Assembly: GCF_002351485.1 (NCBI RefSeq)
Contig: NZ_NWMW01000001.1
Location: 124,001-188,000 of the forward strand
Reading direction: 5' to 3'
Source: Sphingomonas spermidinifaciens
GTDB lineage: Bacteria > Pseudomonadota > Alphaproteobacteria > Sphingomonadales > Sphingomonadaceae
Length of the DNA: 64,000 nucleotides
In this document: positions 41,413-49,506 of the stretch, in pieces
Numbering within the stretch: the first letter of the stretch is position 1
Layout of the letters: every line of letters begins with the position of its first letter
Made by a program: the position numbers and the translations under genes
Notes under the pieces: generated by a model
What the model was told of the DNA's origin: nothing
Database searches by the model: none
What the model saw: only the letters and a program-made list of their open reading frames with translations

Positions 41413-42212
41413 TGCGTCTGATCGTAGAGCACCGCACCCGCTACCGCTTCAGCGAGCCGCAGACGCGATTGATCCAGTGCCTGCGCATGACGCCCGACGA
41501 TACCGACGACCAGACCGTGATCGGCTGGTCGATCGACGTCGATTGCGACGCGCGGCTGCGCGAGAGCCGCGACGGGCTCGGCAACCGGCAGGCGATGCTC
41601 TATGCCGACGGGCCGATCGACGGGATCGAAATCAGCGTACGCGGCGAGGTGCTCACCGGCGATCATGGCGGTGTGGTGCGCGGCACGCACGAGCCGCTGC
41701 CACCCGTCTTCTACCTGCGCGAAACTGAGCGGACGGTAGCGGGCGCGGCGCTGTCGGGCTTCATGGTCGAGGCATTGGCGGGCGGTGCAGACGCCGCCGC
41801 GATCGATGCGGTGACGCGCGCGATCCATGGGCGCTTCAAGCTGGCATCCCATGTCGAGGAATTGCGAGACGCCGCCGCCACCTTCGCCGCCGAAGCGGCA
41901 ACGGGGCGCGAACTGGCGCAGATGCTCGTCGCCGGCCTTCGCGCTGCCGAGATCCCTGCGCGTTACGTGAGCGGTTATCGCCAGCGCGAGGGTCGCGCTT
42001 GTGCCCCGCATGGTTGGGTCGAGGCGTTTGCCGGCGCCGAGGGCTGGATTGCGGTCGATCCCTCGGCGGGCGGTCGGATCGACGAGCGATATGTCCGCGT
42101 CGCCATCGGCCTCGACACCGCATCCGTCACGCCGGTCGCCGGCTCGCGACTGGGGCCGGGCGAGGAGATGCTCGACGTGGCGCTGATCGTCGAGCAGGCG
42201 CGGGGGCAGTAA
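41412..42212 (+). CDS. Transglutaminase-like protein lacking the catalytic cysteine
   Basis: A 266-residue protein: an N-terminal bacterial transglutaminase-like beta domain (MRLIVEHRTRYRFSEPQTRL), then the papain-like core from about residue 155. The His and Asp of the triad are visible in HGWVEAF and WIAVDPSAGG. The cysteine segment, normally G-V-C-x-D, reads ATGRELAQML at residues 163-172, with Gly165 at the cysteine position, before the well-kept IPARYVSGY. The codon at 41904-41906 is GGG. The protein is therefore probably inactive as a protease/transglutaminase and may bind a partner or peptide. It is translationally coupled to the alpha-E gene and ends this operon. Confidence 0.85.
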   Translation: MRLIVEHRTRYRFSEPQTRLIQCLRMTPDDTDDQTVIGWSIDVDCDARLRESRDGLGNRQAMLYADGPIDGIEISVRGEVLTGDHGGVVRGTHEPLPPVFYLRETERTVAGAALSGFMVEALAGGADAAAIDAVTRAIHGRFKLASHVEELRDAAATFAAEAATGRELAQMLVAGLRAAEIPARYVSGYRQREGRACAPHGWVEAFAGAEGWIAVDPSAGGRIDERYVRVAIGLDTASVTPVAGSRLGPGEEMLDVALIVEQARGQ

Positions 42213-42257
42213 CTAACCCGGGGATCGGGTGCCGCCACAGGCAGTGAAGGGACAGGG

Positions 42258-42345
42258 GCGCGGGCGGTGCGATCGTGGGAGAGCACCGCGGGCACGCTGC
42301 GCGTCCGAACCTCCCATCGCGGGGAGGAGACCCGCTCTCTCAGGC
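42258..42345 (+). ncRNA. Possible structured RNA
   Basis: Nested complementary segments build one long rod: GCGGG (42260-42264) with CCCGC (42331-42335), GCGA (42269-42272) with TCGC (42317-42320), TGGGAG (42276-42281) with CTCCCA (42311-42316), and ACGC (42294-42297) with GCGT (42301-42304) around a three-base loop. In plus orientation GGGAGAG, CCGAA and CTCTCTCAGGC occur in the order found in glycine aptamers, but the GGAGCAA core is missing. The nature of the RNA, and even its strand, is undecided. Confidence 0.25.
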
Positions 42346-42404
42346 GATTGTTCTGAAAGCTCAGTATAAACAAGGCTGGAATGCGGCTATTCGCAACGGG
42401 TGCA

Positions 42405-42441
42405 AAAGGAAACGCCCGGGCCGCATCCTGCAGCCCGGGCG
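42405..42441 (-). terminator. Rho-independent terminator on the minus strand
   Basis: CGCCCGGGC (42413-42421) and GCCCGGGCG (42433-42441) form a nine-base-pair stem with an 11-base loop. On the minus strand the stem is followed by TTTCCTTTT. No minus-strand gene lies upstream before the divergent lolC-type gene at 42718, so it would end an untranslated transcript of at most about 300 bases. Confidence 0.6.
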
Positions 42442-42717
42442 CCTGCGTGACGATCGCTCGTCAGCCCCCTAATGTTGGCTCCGTCCACTCGCACTTGACC
42501 TTAGGACAAGGCGGGACTGGAACCTCCCCGAACCACGGCCTGTTTGCCTGAGCTTCGTGGGGATTGATTACGGTGTCGTCATCCACGTGTCATTCACAAA
42601 CCAGCAACCTGATTCCGAATCGCTTCACCCTGTGTTCATTCGGCAACAGCCCCGATTGCACCCCTCCATAACGCTGCTAAGGCGGGCACGAATGATCCCC
42701 TTTACCAAGGCCAATCC

Positions 42718-43968
42718 ATGATCCTGTCGCGCTATGAGCGCATGATCGCGCGGCGATATCTGCTGCCCGGACGGGGCGAGGCGTTCATCTTCCTCGTCGC
42801 GGGCATCAGCCTGGTCGCCGTCATGCTCGGCGTCGCGGCGCTGGTCATCGTCATGAGCGTCATGAACGGCTTCCGCGCCGAACTGTTCGACAAGATCGTC
42901 GGTCTGAACGGCCATGCGGTGGTGCAGGGTTATGCCGGGCAGCTGCGCGACTGGCGTCAGGTGCTCGACGACGCCAAGGCGACGCCCGGCGTGACCAGCG
43001 CGACCCCGCTGATCGAGCAGCCGCTGATGACCGACTATAACGGCCGGACCGAGGCAGTGATCCTGCGCGGGATGCGCGTCGAGGATATCCGCGGCAACCC
43101 GACGATCCGCGACAATGTGGTCTTCGGCAATCTCGCGCAGCTGACGCCCGGCAGCGGCAACATCGCGATCGGCTCGCGCCTGGCGCAGCAGCTCGGCGCG
43201 ACGGTCGGCAGCGAAATCTCGCTCATCAGCTTCCAGGGCGTGTCGACACCGATGGGGACGGTGCCGCGCATCGTCTCCTACCGGGTGGCGGCGATCTTCG
43301 AGGTCGGCGTCTACGATTACGACAAGGCGTTCGTCGTCATGCCGATGGAGGATGCGCAGACGCTGCTCCTGATGGGCGATTCGGTCGGCATGATCGAGAT
43401 CGACACGGTGGATCCTGACAAGGTCGAGCAGATCCTACAGCCGCTGGCGGTGAAGGTGGGGGCCAGGGGCCAGCTCAACGACTGGCGCCGGCTCAATTCG
43501 GAGATCTTCGAGGCGCTTCAGGTCGATCGCCTCGTCACCTTCACCGTGCTGTCCATCCTGATCCTTGTCGCGGTGTTCAACATCCTGTCGTCGCTCATCA
43601 TGCTGGTGCGCGCCAAGACGCGCGACATTGCGATCCTGCGCACGATGGGTGCGACGCGGCAGGGGCTGATCCGCATCTTCGTGACGGTCGGTACGACGAT
43701 CGGTTCGCTCGGCATCATCGCCGGGCTCGTGATGGGCTTTATCCTGCTCTATTTCAGGCAGGGGGTGCTGAGCTTCCTCGGCGCGATCACCGGGCAGCAA
43801 ATCTGGGATCCGTCGATGCGCTACCTCACCGAGCTGCCGTCGAAGACCGATCCCGTCGAAATCGCTGGCATCGCGCTGATGGCGTTCGTGTTCAGCTTCC
43901 TCGCGACGCTTTACCCCGCGTTCAAGGCGGCGAGCACCGATCCGGTACAGGTGCTCCGCTATGAGTGA
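42718..43968 (+). CDS. Lipoprotein-releasing ABC transporter, permease subunit (LolC/LolE)
   Basis: A 416-residue inner-membrane protein with one N-terminal helix, a periplasmic domain of about 210 residues and three C-terminal helices, the FtsX/MacB permease layout. The start [15 protein letters not shown], the helix [21 protein letters not shown] and the cytoplasmic coupling motif [14 protein letters not shown] are typical of LolC/LolE. Only one permease gene is present, as in many alphaproteobacteria, where it probably forms a homodimer (LolF-like). With LolD it extracts mature lipoproteins from the inner membrane for LolA. It overlaps lolD by 8 bases. Confidence 0.93.
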   Translation: MILSRYERMIARRYLLPGRGEAFIFLVAGISLVAVMLGVAALVIVMSVMNGFRAELFDKIVGLNGHAVVQGYAGQLRDWRQVLDDAKATPGVTSATPLIEQPLMTDYNGRTEAVILRGMRVEDIRGNPTIRDNVVFGNLAQLTPGSGNIAIGSRLAQQLGATVGSEISLISFQGVSTPMGTVPRIVSYRVAAIFEVGVYDYDKAFVVMPMEDAQTLLLMGDSVGMIEIDTVDPDKVEQILQPLAVKVGARGQLNDWRRLNSEIFEALQVDRLVTFTVLSILILVAVFNILSSLIMLVRAKTRDIAILRTMGATRQGLIRIFVTVGTTIGSLGIIAGLVMGFILLYFRQGVLSFLGAITGQQIWDPSMRYLTELPSKTDPVEIAGIALMAFVFSFLATLYPAFKAASTDPVQVLRYE

Positions 43969-44635
43969 GCCGATCCTCGCGACGCGCGGGCTGACGCGCA
44001 GCTTCACGCAGGGGGGTGCCACGATCGAGGTATTGCGCGGCGTCGATCTGACCGTCGGGCCCGGCGAGATCGTCGCGCTGCTCGGCCCCTCGGGCTCGGG
44101 CAAATCGACGCTCCTCCAGGCGGTCGGGCTGCTCGAGGGCGGGTTCGAGGGGTCGATCCGCATCGCCGGCCAGGAAGTCGCCCAGATCGGCAGCGGCGAG
44201 CGGACGCAGGTCCGGCGCGACCGGCTCGGCTTCATCTATCAGTTCCACCACCTGCTGCCCGACTTCACCGCGGCGGAGAATGTCGTCCTTCCGCAGTTGA
44301 TCCACGGCGCGGGCGAGCAAGAAGCCGCCGACCGCGCCGAACGGCTGCTGTCGGCGCTCGGCCTTGGCCACCGGCTCACGCATCGGCCAAGCCAGCTGTC
44401 GGGCGGCGAGCAGCAGCGGGTGGCGGTCGCCCGCGCGATCGCCAACCGGCCAGCGCTTGTCCTCGCCGACGAACCCACCGGCAATCTCGACGAAGCGACC
44501 GCGGATGTGGTGCTGTCCGAGTTTCTTCGCCTCGTCCGCGGCGAGGGATCGGCGGCGCTGGTGGCGACGCACAACGAACGGCTCGCCGCGCGAATGGACC
44601 GCGTGGTGCGTCTGCACGAGGGAGTGCTCGAATGA
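43961..44635 (+). CDS. lolD: Lipoprotein-releasing ABC transporter, ATPase LolD
   Basis: A 224-residue ABC ATPase. Walker A is GPSGSGKST, the Q-loop is in [17 protein letters not shown], the signature [14 protein letters not shown] and Walker [13 protein letters not shown] are intact, and the H-loop histidine follows in VATHNERLA. The HHLLPDFTA sequence after the Q-loop is characteristic of LolD. It powers lipoprotein release by the preceding permease, with which its gene overlaps. Its stop overlaps the glutathione peroxidase ATG by four bases, which makes a three-gene transcript. Confidence 0.95.
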   Translation: MSEPILATRGLTRSFTQGGATIEVLRGVDLTVGPGEIVALLGPSGSGKSTLLQAVGLLEGGFEGSIRIAGQEVAQIGSGERTQVRRDRLGFIYQFHHLLPDFTAAENVVLPQLIHGAGEQEAADRAERLLSALGLGHRLTHRPSQLSGGEQQRVAVARAIANRPALVLADEPTGNLDEATADVVLSEFLRLVRGEGSAALVATHNERLAARMDRVVRLHEGVLE

Positions 44636-45117
44636 CCGACCTTTATTCGATCCCCGTCACCGCAGCAGACGGCAGCACGACCGACCTGTCCGCATATAGG
44701 GGCCGCGTTCTCCTTATCGTCAACGTCGCGTCGAAATGCGGGTTCACGCCTCAATATGCCGGGCTTGAGGCGCTCTATCGCGCGCATCAGGGCAGCGGGC
44801 TGACCGTGCTCGGCTTCCCCTGCAACCAATTCGGCGCGCAGGAGCCAGGCGACGCGGCGGAAATCGCCAATTTCTGTTCGACGACGTACGACGTGACCTT
44901 CCCGGTGCTGGGCAAGATCGACGTCAACGGGGCCGACGCCGCGCCGCTGTGGCGCCACCTGAAGCAGGAGGCGCCCGGCCTGCTCGGCAGCGAGGCAATC
45001 AAGTGGAACTTTACCAAGTTCTTCGTCGGCCGCGACGGCCGGGTGATCGAACGCTATGCGCCGACAACCAAGCCCGAGGCGATCGAGGCCGACATCCAGA
45101 AGGCGCTCCAGCGCTGA
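44632..45117 (+). CDS. Glutathione peroxidase (cysteine type)
   Basis: A 161-residue thioredoxin-fold peroxidase. The peroxidatic residue is cysteine in [12 protein letters not shown] (selenocysteine in mammals), followed by the glutamine-tryptophan tetrad motifs [12 protein letters not shown] and [13 protein letters not shown]. The second cysteine in the FPCNQF loop suggests a thioredoxin-dependent mechanism as in other bacterial and plant members. It reduces lipid and organic hydroperoxides in the cytoplasm. It is translationally coupled to lolD by ATGA, a linkage without an evident functional reason. Confidence 0.93.
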   Translation: MTDLYSIPVTAADGSTTDLSAYRGRVLLIVNVASKCGFTPQYAGLEALYRAHQGSGLTVLGFPCNQFGAQEPGDAAEIANFCSTTYDVTFPVLGKIDVNGADAAPLWRHLKQEAPGLLGSEAIKWNFTKFFVGRDGRVIERYAPTTKPEAIEADIQKALQR

Positions 45118-45159
45118 CGGGGCTATCGCCCGCCGCCCCCAGTCCCTAGATTGATCGCG

Positions 45160-46788
45160 ATGGACGAAATGGGTTTCGATCTGGGCGAACCGCCCGCGCC
45201 GCCGCCTGCCAAGGGCGAGGCGTATCGTGTCCTCGCGCGCAAATACCGGCCGCAGACCTTTGCCGCGCTGATCGGCCAGGACGCGATGGTCCAGACGCTG
45301 GGCAACGCGATCAAGCGCGACCGGCTCGCCCACGCTTTCCTGCTGACGGGCGTGCGCGGGGTGGGCAAGACCTCGACCGCGCGGCTGATTGCGAAGGCGC
45401 TCAACTGCGTCGGGCCGGACGGGCAGGGCGGGCCGACGATCGATCCCTGCGGCCAGTGCGAACCCTGTCGCGCGATCGCCGAGGGTCGGCATATCGACGT
45501 CATCGAAATGGACGCCGCCAGCCACACCGGCGTCGACGACGTGCGCGAGATTATCGAGGCGTCGCGCTATGCCGCCGTCTCCGCGCGCTACAAGATCTAC
45601 ATCGTGGACGAGGTCCACATGCTGTCGAAGAACGCGTTCAACGCGCTTCTGAAGACGCTCGAGGAACCGCCCGCGCACGTGAAGTTCCTGTTCGCCACGA
45701 CCGAGGTGAACAAGGTCCCGATCACCGTCCTGTCGCGCTGCCAGCGCTTCGACCTGCGCCGTATCCCGGCCGACAAGCTCGCCGCGCATTTCGCGCATGT
45801 GGTGGAGGCGGAGGGATTCGAGGCCGAGCCAGAGGCGCTGGCGCTGATCGCCCGCGCCGCGGAGGGATCGGCGCGCGATGGCCTGTCGATCCTCGACCAG
45901 GCGATCGCCCATGCCGGTCTCGAAGGAGGGGGTGTCCGCGCCGACGCGGTGCGCGAGATGCTCGGCCTGTCCGATCGCGGTGCGGTGCGCGAGCTGTTCG
46001 GCCATCTGCTTGCCGGCGACGGGGCGGGGGCGCTGGCGTCGCTCCGACGCCAATACGATCTCGGCGTCGATCCGCAGGCCGTGCTGCGTACGCTCCTGGA
46101 GGCGGTGCACGGCATGACCCTCGTCAAGGTGGGTACGCCGCCGGATCCCGCCCAGCCGGTCGAGGAGCGCGAGGCGCTTTCCGAATGGGCTTCGCGCCTC
46201 TCGTTCCCGCTGCTCCACCGGCTGTGGCAGCTGCTGCTCAAGGGCCATGAGGAAGTCGTCCGCGCCGCCCTCCCGATCGAGGCGTGCGAGATGGCGCTCT
46301 TGCGCGTCGTGCACGCCTCGCAGCTTCCCGATCCCGGCGAATTGGCGCGCCAGATTCGCGAGGGCGGGGTGCAGGTCGCGCCTGCCGCCGCCGCCGCGCC
46401 GCGGCCCGCTGCCCCTGCATTGCCCGCGACTGCCGAGGCGATCGGCGACACCATCGCGCAGACTGGCCGCATGGCGCTGGCAGAGGCGTGGCGCAACCAT
46501 GCGCGTCCTGTGCGGATCGAGCCGCCGGAGATCGAGCTGTCGACCGCGCGCCCGATTCCCTCGGACTTTCCGCGCGAGCTGATGGACGCGCTCAAGATCG
46601 CGACGGGCACCCGCTGGAAGATCACGACCAGCGACGCGCCCGGCACGCCGTCGCTGCGCGAGGCCGAGCGCGCCGACGACGAGGCGTTCGAGGCCTCGAT
46701 CCGCGAAACCCCCGTAGTGGCCGCCGCGCTCGCCGCCTTCCCCGGCGCCGAGCTGATCGGCCCCAAGACCCGACGGAGCATGACATGA
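45160..46788 (+). CDS. dnaX: DNA polymerase III subunit gamma/tau
   Basis: A 542-residue clamp-loader ATPase. After YRVLARKYRPQTFAALIGQ come Walker A GVRGVGKTST, the zinc-binding cysteines (CGQCEPC), Walker B IYIVDEVHML and the SRC motif LSRCQRFDLRRI. An Ala/Pro-rich linker (residues about 400-430) precedes the C-terminal tau part that contacts the polymerase. A frame start at TTG 45151 exists, but ATG 45160 (MDEMGFDLGEPP) is preferred. I did not see an obvious A-rich slippery site for a gamma frameshift. Its stop overlaps the next gene (ATGA), as is usual for dnaX-ybaB. Confidence 0.95.
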   Translation: MDEMGFDLGEPPAPPPAKGEAYRVLARKYRPQTFAALIGQDAMVQTLGNAIKRDRLAHAFLLTGVRGVGKTSTARLIAKALNCVGPDGQGGPTIDPCGQCEPCRAIAEGRHIDVIEMDAASHTGVDDVREIIEASRYAAVSARYKIYIVDEVHMLSKNAFNALLKTLEEPPAHVKFLFATTEVNKVPITVLSRCQRFDLRRIPADKLAAHFAHVVEAEGFEAEPEALALIARAAEGSARDGLSILDQAIAHAGLEGGGVRADAVREMLGLSDRGAVRELFGHLLAGDGAGALASLRRQYDLGVDPQAVLRTLLEAVHGMTLVKVGTPPDPAQPVEEREALSEWASRLSFPLLHRLWQLLLKGHEEVVRAALPIEACEMALLRVVHASQLPDPGELARQIREGGVQVAPAAAAAPRPAAPALPATAEAIGDTIAQTGRMALAEAWRNHARPVRIEPPEIELSTARPIPSDFPRELMDALKIATGTRWKITTSDAPGTPSLREAERADDEAFEASIRETPVVAAALAAFPGAELIGPKTRRSMT

Positions 46789-47108
46789 AGAATCTCGACG
46801 ACATCATGGCGATGGCCCAGAACGTTCAGAACGAGCTGACCAAGGCGCAGGCGGCACTCGACACGATCGAGGTCGAGGGTGTGTCGGGCGGCGGTCTCGT
46901 CAAGGTCCGCGCCAGCGCCAAGGGGCGGATCATCGGCGTTGCCATCGACGACTCGCTTCTCAAGCCAGAGGAAAAGGGCGTGCTCGAGGATCTGATCGCC
47001 GCCGCGCTCAATGACGCACGGGCCAAGGCCGATGCGGCGAGCTCGACCGAGATGTCGAAGCTGACCGCGGGCATGCCGCTCCCGCCCGGCTTCAAGCTGC
47101 CCTTCTGA
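46785..47108 (+). CDS. YbaB/EbfC family nucleoid-associated protein
   Basis: A 107-residue DNA-binding protein. It has the family sequence KNLDDIMAMAQNVQNELTKAQ (N-terminal helix), a three-stranded sheet with VSGGGLVKVRASAKGRIIG, and the C-terminal helix followed by the conserved TAGMPLPPGFKLPF end. YbaB proteins form tweezer-shaped dimers on DNA and are almost always encoded directly after dnaX, as here. The start at 46785 lies within the ATGA overlap with dnaX. A role in recombination or replication restart is suggested by this linkage in other bacteria. Confidence 0.93.
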   Translation: MKNLDDIMAMAQNVQNELTKAQAALDTIEVEGVSGGGLVKVRASAKGRIIGVAIDDSLLKPEEKGVLEDLIAAALNDARAKADAASSTEMSKLTAGMPLPPGFKLPF

Positions 47109-47174
47109 ACGAAGCAGCGAGACCCCGGACCAGGGCCGGGTGGTGTTTTGCCCGAAAGTGGGCATCATGGCGTA

Positions 47175-47510
47175 ATGGCACGTATCGCCACCTATGCCGA
47201 GTTCTGGCCCTTCTACCTTCGCGAACATGCGCGGGCGACGACACGGCGGCTCCATTATGCCGGGACCGCGCTGACGTTCGTCTTCGCCGCGCTCGCCCTG
47301 ACGGCAGGCGGTTGGTGGTGGCTGGCCGTACCGCTGGCTGGCTATGGCTTCGCCTGGGCCGCGCATTTCAGGGTCGAGCGGAACCGGCCCGCCACCTTCA
47401 TCCACCCTATTTGGTCGCTGGTCAGCGACTATCGCATGTTCTTCCTGTGGTTCGCCGGTCGGCTCGACCGCCACCTGCGCGCGGCGGGCGTCGATCCTGA
47501 TCGCGGCTGA
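47175..47510 (+). CDS. Mpo1-like (DUF962) membrane protein
   Basis: A 111-residue protein with two to three hydrophobic segments. The DUF962/Mpo1 pattern is clear: [22 protein letters not shown] with two conserved histidines, [19 protein letters not shown] with the third group, and a final [18 protein letters not shown]. Yeast Mpo1 is an iron-dependent dioxygenase acting on 2-hydroxy fatty acids of phytosphingosine. In sphingolipid-making bacteria a comparable role in 2-hydroxy acyl turnover is attractive but untested. It lies alone, 66 bases after the ybaB gene. Confidence 0.85.
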   Translation: MARIATYAEFWPFYLREHARATTRRLHYAGTALTFVFAALALTAGGWWWLAVPLAGYGFAWAAHFRVERNRPATFIHPIWSLVSDYRMFFLWFAGRLDRHLRAAGVDPDRG

Positions 47511-47587
47511 CGCCCACATTCATCCGCCGGAAACCTTTTGACAAACTCGCGCATTGTTGCGGCGAGGGGTTTTTTGAAGGCGTTCAG

Positions 47588-47665
47588 ATGAGCAAGGTCG
47601 TTCCAGTCATATTGTCGCTGATCCCGCTCGCGGCGGTCATCAGCGCCTGCGTCGCAGTGCCCTGA
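47588..47665 (+). CDS. 25-residue lipopeptide-like small protein
   Basis: A very short frame encoding a charged start (MSKVV), a hydrophobic core (PVILSLIPLAAV) and ISAC-VAVP, which fits a lipobox with the cysteine at residue 21 and a mature part of five residues. AAGGCG lies 7 bases before the ATG as a modest ribosome site. It is followed within 25 bases by a strong hairpin terminator, as expected for a short real transcript. It resembles the entericidin-type or orphan small lipoproteins in layout only. No function can be assigned. Confidence 0.45.
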   Translation: MSKVVPVILSLIPLAAVISACVAVP

Positions 47666-47686
47666 CCGCACCCGGCTAGCGCGCAT

Positions 47687-47726
47687 GAGAAAGGGGCTGC
47701 CCGATCGCTCGGACAGCCCCTTTCTC
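47687..47726. terminator. Strong bidirectional hairpin terminator
   Basis: GAGAAAGGGGCTG (47687-47699) and CAGCCCCTTTCTC (47714-47726) are exact reverse complements. Inside them CCGA/TCGG pairs around a TCGC loop, giving a stem of about 17 base pairs. It lies between the 25-residue frame on the plus strand and rplI on the minus strand and can end both transcripts. Confidence 0.75.
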
Positions 47727-47735
47727 GTATCGAGT

Positions 47736-47751
47736 AAAAAGCCTCAGGCTT
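47736..47751 (-). terminator. Terminator hairpin containing the rplI stop codon in its loop
   Basis: On the minus strand the end of rplI reads AAGCC-TGA-GGCTT-TTT: a five-base-pair stem whose three-base loop is the TGA stop codon, followed by further T residues. The stem uses the last codons of the gene. A larger hairpin follows 10 bases further on. Confidence 0.5.
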
Positions 47752-48331
47752 CTTCGCTGTCGCTCGGCTCGCGAGCGATCTCGCCGGCTTCGAGATTGGG
47801 ATCGCGCTCTTCGATGAAGCCGCTCTCTTCCTTCTCGAACATCGCCGACATGACGTCCACGCCCTGCGCCTGCATGTCCGCCTCTTCGGGCGAACGCGCG
47901 ACGTTGACCTTGACCGTCACCGACACCTCGGGGTGCAGCGCGACGCGCACCTCGTGAAGGCCGATCGACTTGATCGGCTTGTCGAGCACGACCTGGCTCT
48001 TGTTGACCTTGTGCCCGTCGGCGACGAGCGCATCGACCAGATCGCGGACCGCGACCGAGCCGTAGAGCTGGCCGACGTTCGACGCCTGGCGGATCAGCGT
48101 GACCGACACGCCGTCAAGGCTCTTGGCCTCACCTTCGGCATCGGTGCGGCGCGCGGCGTTCTCGGCCTCGAGCCGCTCGCGGTTCGCCTCGAACACGCGG
48201 CGGTTGGCGTCGTTGGCGCGCAGCGCCTTCTTGCGCGGCAGCAGGAAGTTGCGGGCGAACCCGTCCTTCACCGTGACCACGTCGCCGATGCGGCCGAGCT
48301 TCTCGACACGCTCAAGCAGGATGACTTGCAT
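47744..48331 (-). CDS. rplI: Ribosomal protein bL9
   Basis: A 195-residue large-subunit protein. The N-terminal rRNA-binding domain starts MQVILLERVEKLGRIGDVV and includes GFARNFLLPRKKA. A long connecting helix and the C-terminal domain (LYGSVAVRDLVDAL, HEVRVALHPEVSVTVKVNVARS) follow. About 45 extra acidic residues at the C-terminus, longer than the E. coli protein, are common in alphaproteobacteria. It is the last gene of rpsF-rpsR-rplI, 12 bases after rpsR, and ends in two hairpins. Confidence 0.97.
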   Translation of the reverse strand: MQVILLERVEKLGRIGDVVTVKDGFARNFLLPRKKALRANDANRRVFEANRERLEAENAARRTDAEGEAKSLDGVSVTLIRQASNVGQLYGSVAVRDLVDALVADGHKVNKSQVVLDKPIKSIGLHEVRVALHPEVSVTVKVNVARSPEEADMQAQGVDVMSAMFEKEESGFIEERDPNLEAGEIAREPSDSEEA

Positions 48332-48343
48332 AGGATCCGCTCC

Positions 48344-48568
48344 TTACTTCACGACGTAGGGCAGCAGGCCCAGATGGCGCGCGCGCTTGATGGCTTGGGC
48401 CAGTTCGCGCTGCTTCTTGGCCGACACGCTGGTGATGCGCGAGGGCACGATCTTGCCGCGCTCCGACACGAAACCCTGGAGCAGGCGCACGTCCTTATAG
48501 TCGATGCGCGGCGCGTCCTTGGCCGAGAAGGGGCAGCTCTTGCGACGGCGGAAAAACGGGCGGGCCAT
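48344..48568 (-). CDS. rpsR: Ribosomal protein bS18
   Basis: A 74-residue small-subunit protein with the family sequence [19 protein letters not shown] followed by [22 protein letters not shown] and the usual LGLLPYV end. It binds bS6 on the platform of the 30S subunit, and the two genes are adjacent as in most bacteria. Its ATG shares one base with the rpsF stop codon. [13 protein letters not shown] near the start contains the single cysteine common in alphaproteobacterial S18. Confidence 0.97.
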   Translation of the reverse strand: MARPFFRRRKSCPFSAKDAPRIDYKDVRLLQGFVSERGKIVPSRITSVSAKKQRELAQAIKRARHLGLLPYVVK

Positions 48569-48969
48569 CAGTTGTTCTCCCCTTCCTCACGCTCGCGGCG
48601 GGGGCCGCGGTCACCGCGGTCGTCACGGTCGCGGCGACGCTCGCGGTCGCCCTTGCGCATCATGACGGTCGGGCCGGCCTCATGGCCGTCGACGCGGACG
48701 GTCATGTAGCGGATCACGTCTTCGTTGATCTGGGTCTGGCGCTCCAGCTCCGCGACGACCTCACCCGGAGCGTCGATCTCGAGCATCACGTAGTGCGCCT
48801 TGCGGTTCTTGGCGATGCGATAGGCGAGGCTGCGCAGGCCCCAGGTCTCGGTCTTGACGACCTTGCCTTCCATCGATTCGACGATCTTGGTGGCGTTTTC
48901 CGCCAATGCATCCACCTGCGCCTGCGCCAGATCCTGGCGGGCGAGGAAGACGTGCTCGTAAAGAGCCAT
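48568..48969 (-). CDS. rpsF: Ribosomal protein bS6
   Basis: A 133-residue protein of the 30S platform. [14 protein letters not shown] is the family start; the frame continues upstream to 49116, but that part does not resemble S6. The RYMTVRV and [19 protein letters not shown] segments are conserved. After residue 100 comes a highly charged tail rich in Arg, Asp and Glu, typical for alphaproteobacteria and probably disordered. It is the first gene of the rpsF-rpsR-rplI operon. About 150 bases separate it from the RcnB-like gene upstream on the same strand. Confidence 0.96.
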   Translation of the reverse strand: MALYEHVFLARQDLAQAQVDALAENATKIVESMEGKVVKTETWGLRSLAYRIAKNRKAHYVMLEIDAPGEVVAELERQTQINEDVIRYMTVRVDGHEAGPTVMMRKGDRERRRDRDDRGDRGPRREREEGENN

Positions 48970-49119
48970 GTCTTCTGTCCTGTCTTGGCCGATCGCTGAC
49001 CGTGCGCCCATCGCGCGGCCCCTCCGGCTGTCGTCCGAAATGCAAAGCCGGGGCGGAAAGGCGAACCCTTCCACCCCGGTTGACGGGCCTACATCACAGA
49101 TGGGGCCGAAACGCAAGGC

Positions 49120-49506
49120 TTACCGGATCACACCGCCGATAACCGCGCCGATCAGGCCGCTCGCCAGTGCCACCAGCACCGCGTCGTTGCCCGACTGCAC
49201 CCACTGGTACCCGCGGGGCGGCGCATAGAGGCCGCGGCCGCGATAGGTGCGATAGTCGATCTGACGATAGTTGGCGGCATAGCGGCGATCGAAGCGCTGG
49301 CCGCGCTGCCAGTTGCGGGCGTTGAACCGGCGGGCGTCGTTGTGCCGGATCACTGTCCGCTCGCGATAGCCGGGGCCACGCTGGACCACGACGGTGCGGT
49401 TCGGGCGCTCCTTGACAACGCGGTAGCCCTGCGGCGCGGCGCTGGCCATGGTGGGAGCCGCGATTATCGAGGCGGCGACACCGGCGAGCATCAGCTTCTT
49501 GAACAT
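49120..49506 (-). CDS. RcnB-like periplasmic protein
   Basis: A 128-residue exported protein: signal peptide MFKKLMLAGVAASIIAAPTM with cleavage near ASAAP, then a very Arg/Tyr-rich middle section (RRFNARNWQRGQRFDRRY) and the C-terminal RcnB motif YAPPRGYQWVQSGNDAVLVA, followed by a hydrophobic glycine-rich end. RcnB influences nickel/cobalt homeostasis in E. coli; sphingomonads carry many paralogues of unknown role. AGGAG stands directly before an ATG at 49512 and six bases before ATG 49506, so the second ATG is chosen as the start. It runs divergently from fabD. Confidence 0.78.
   Translation of the reverse strand: MFKKLMLAGVAASIIAAPTMASAAPQGYRVVKERPNRTVVVQRGPGYRERTVIRHNDARRFNARNWQRGQRFDRRYAANYRQIDYRTYRGRGLYAPPRGYQWVQSGNDAVLVALASGLIGAVIGGVIR

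Larger units (their letters stand above)
42213..42717. other. Gene-free stretch of about 500 bases
   Basis: No convincing coding frame was found on either strand; the short frames present have no family-like sequence and no good ribosome sites. The left part (42258-42345) has nested inverted repeats and riboswitch-like boxes. The middle holds a strong minus-strand terminator (42405-42441). The remaining 270 bases up to the lolC-type ATG are less GC-rich than the surroundings, with interrupted inverted repeats such as CTTG-A-CC/GG-A-CAAG near 42493. It should contain the promoter of the lol operon and possibly one or two untranslated RNAs. Confidence 0.6.

Noticed and set aside
42264..42350. 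Glycine riboswitch call
   Set aside because: Boxes resembling GGAGAG, CCGAA and CUCUCAGGC are in order, but the CCGAAGGAGCAA core is broken and no glycine-related gene follows; kept only as an unspecified structured RNA.
42405..42717. tmRNA, 6S or RNase P identification for the putative minus-strand RNA
   Set aside because: No tag-peptide frame, no GAGGAAAGUCC-type P4 sequence and no clear 6S consensus could be recognised by eye.
45160..46788. Programmed frameshift site in dnaX
   Set aside because: No A-rich slippery heptamer followed by a hairpin was seen in the middle of the gene.
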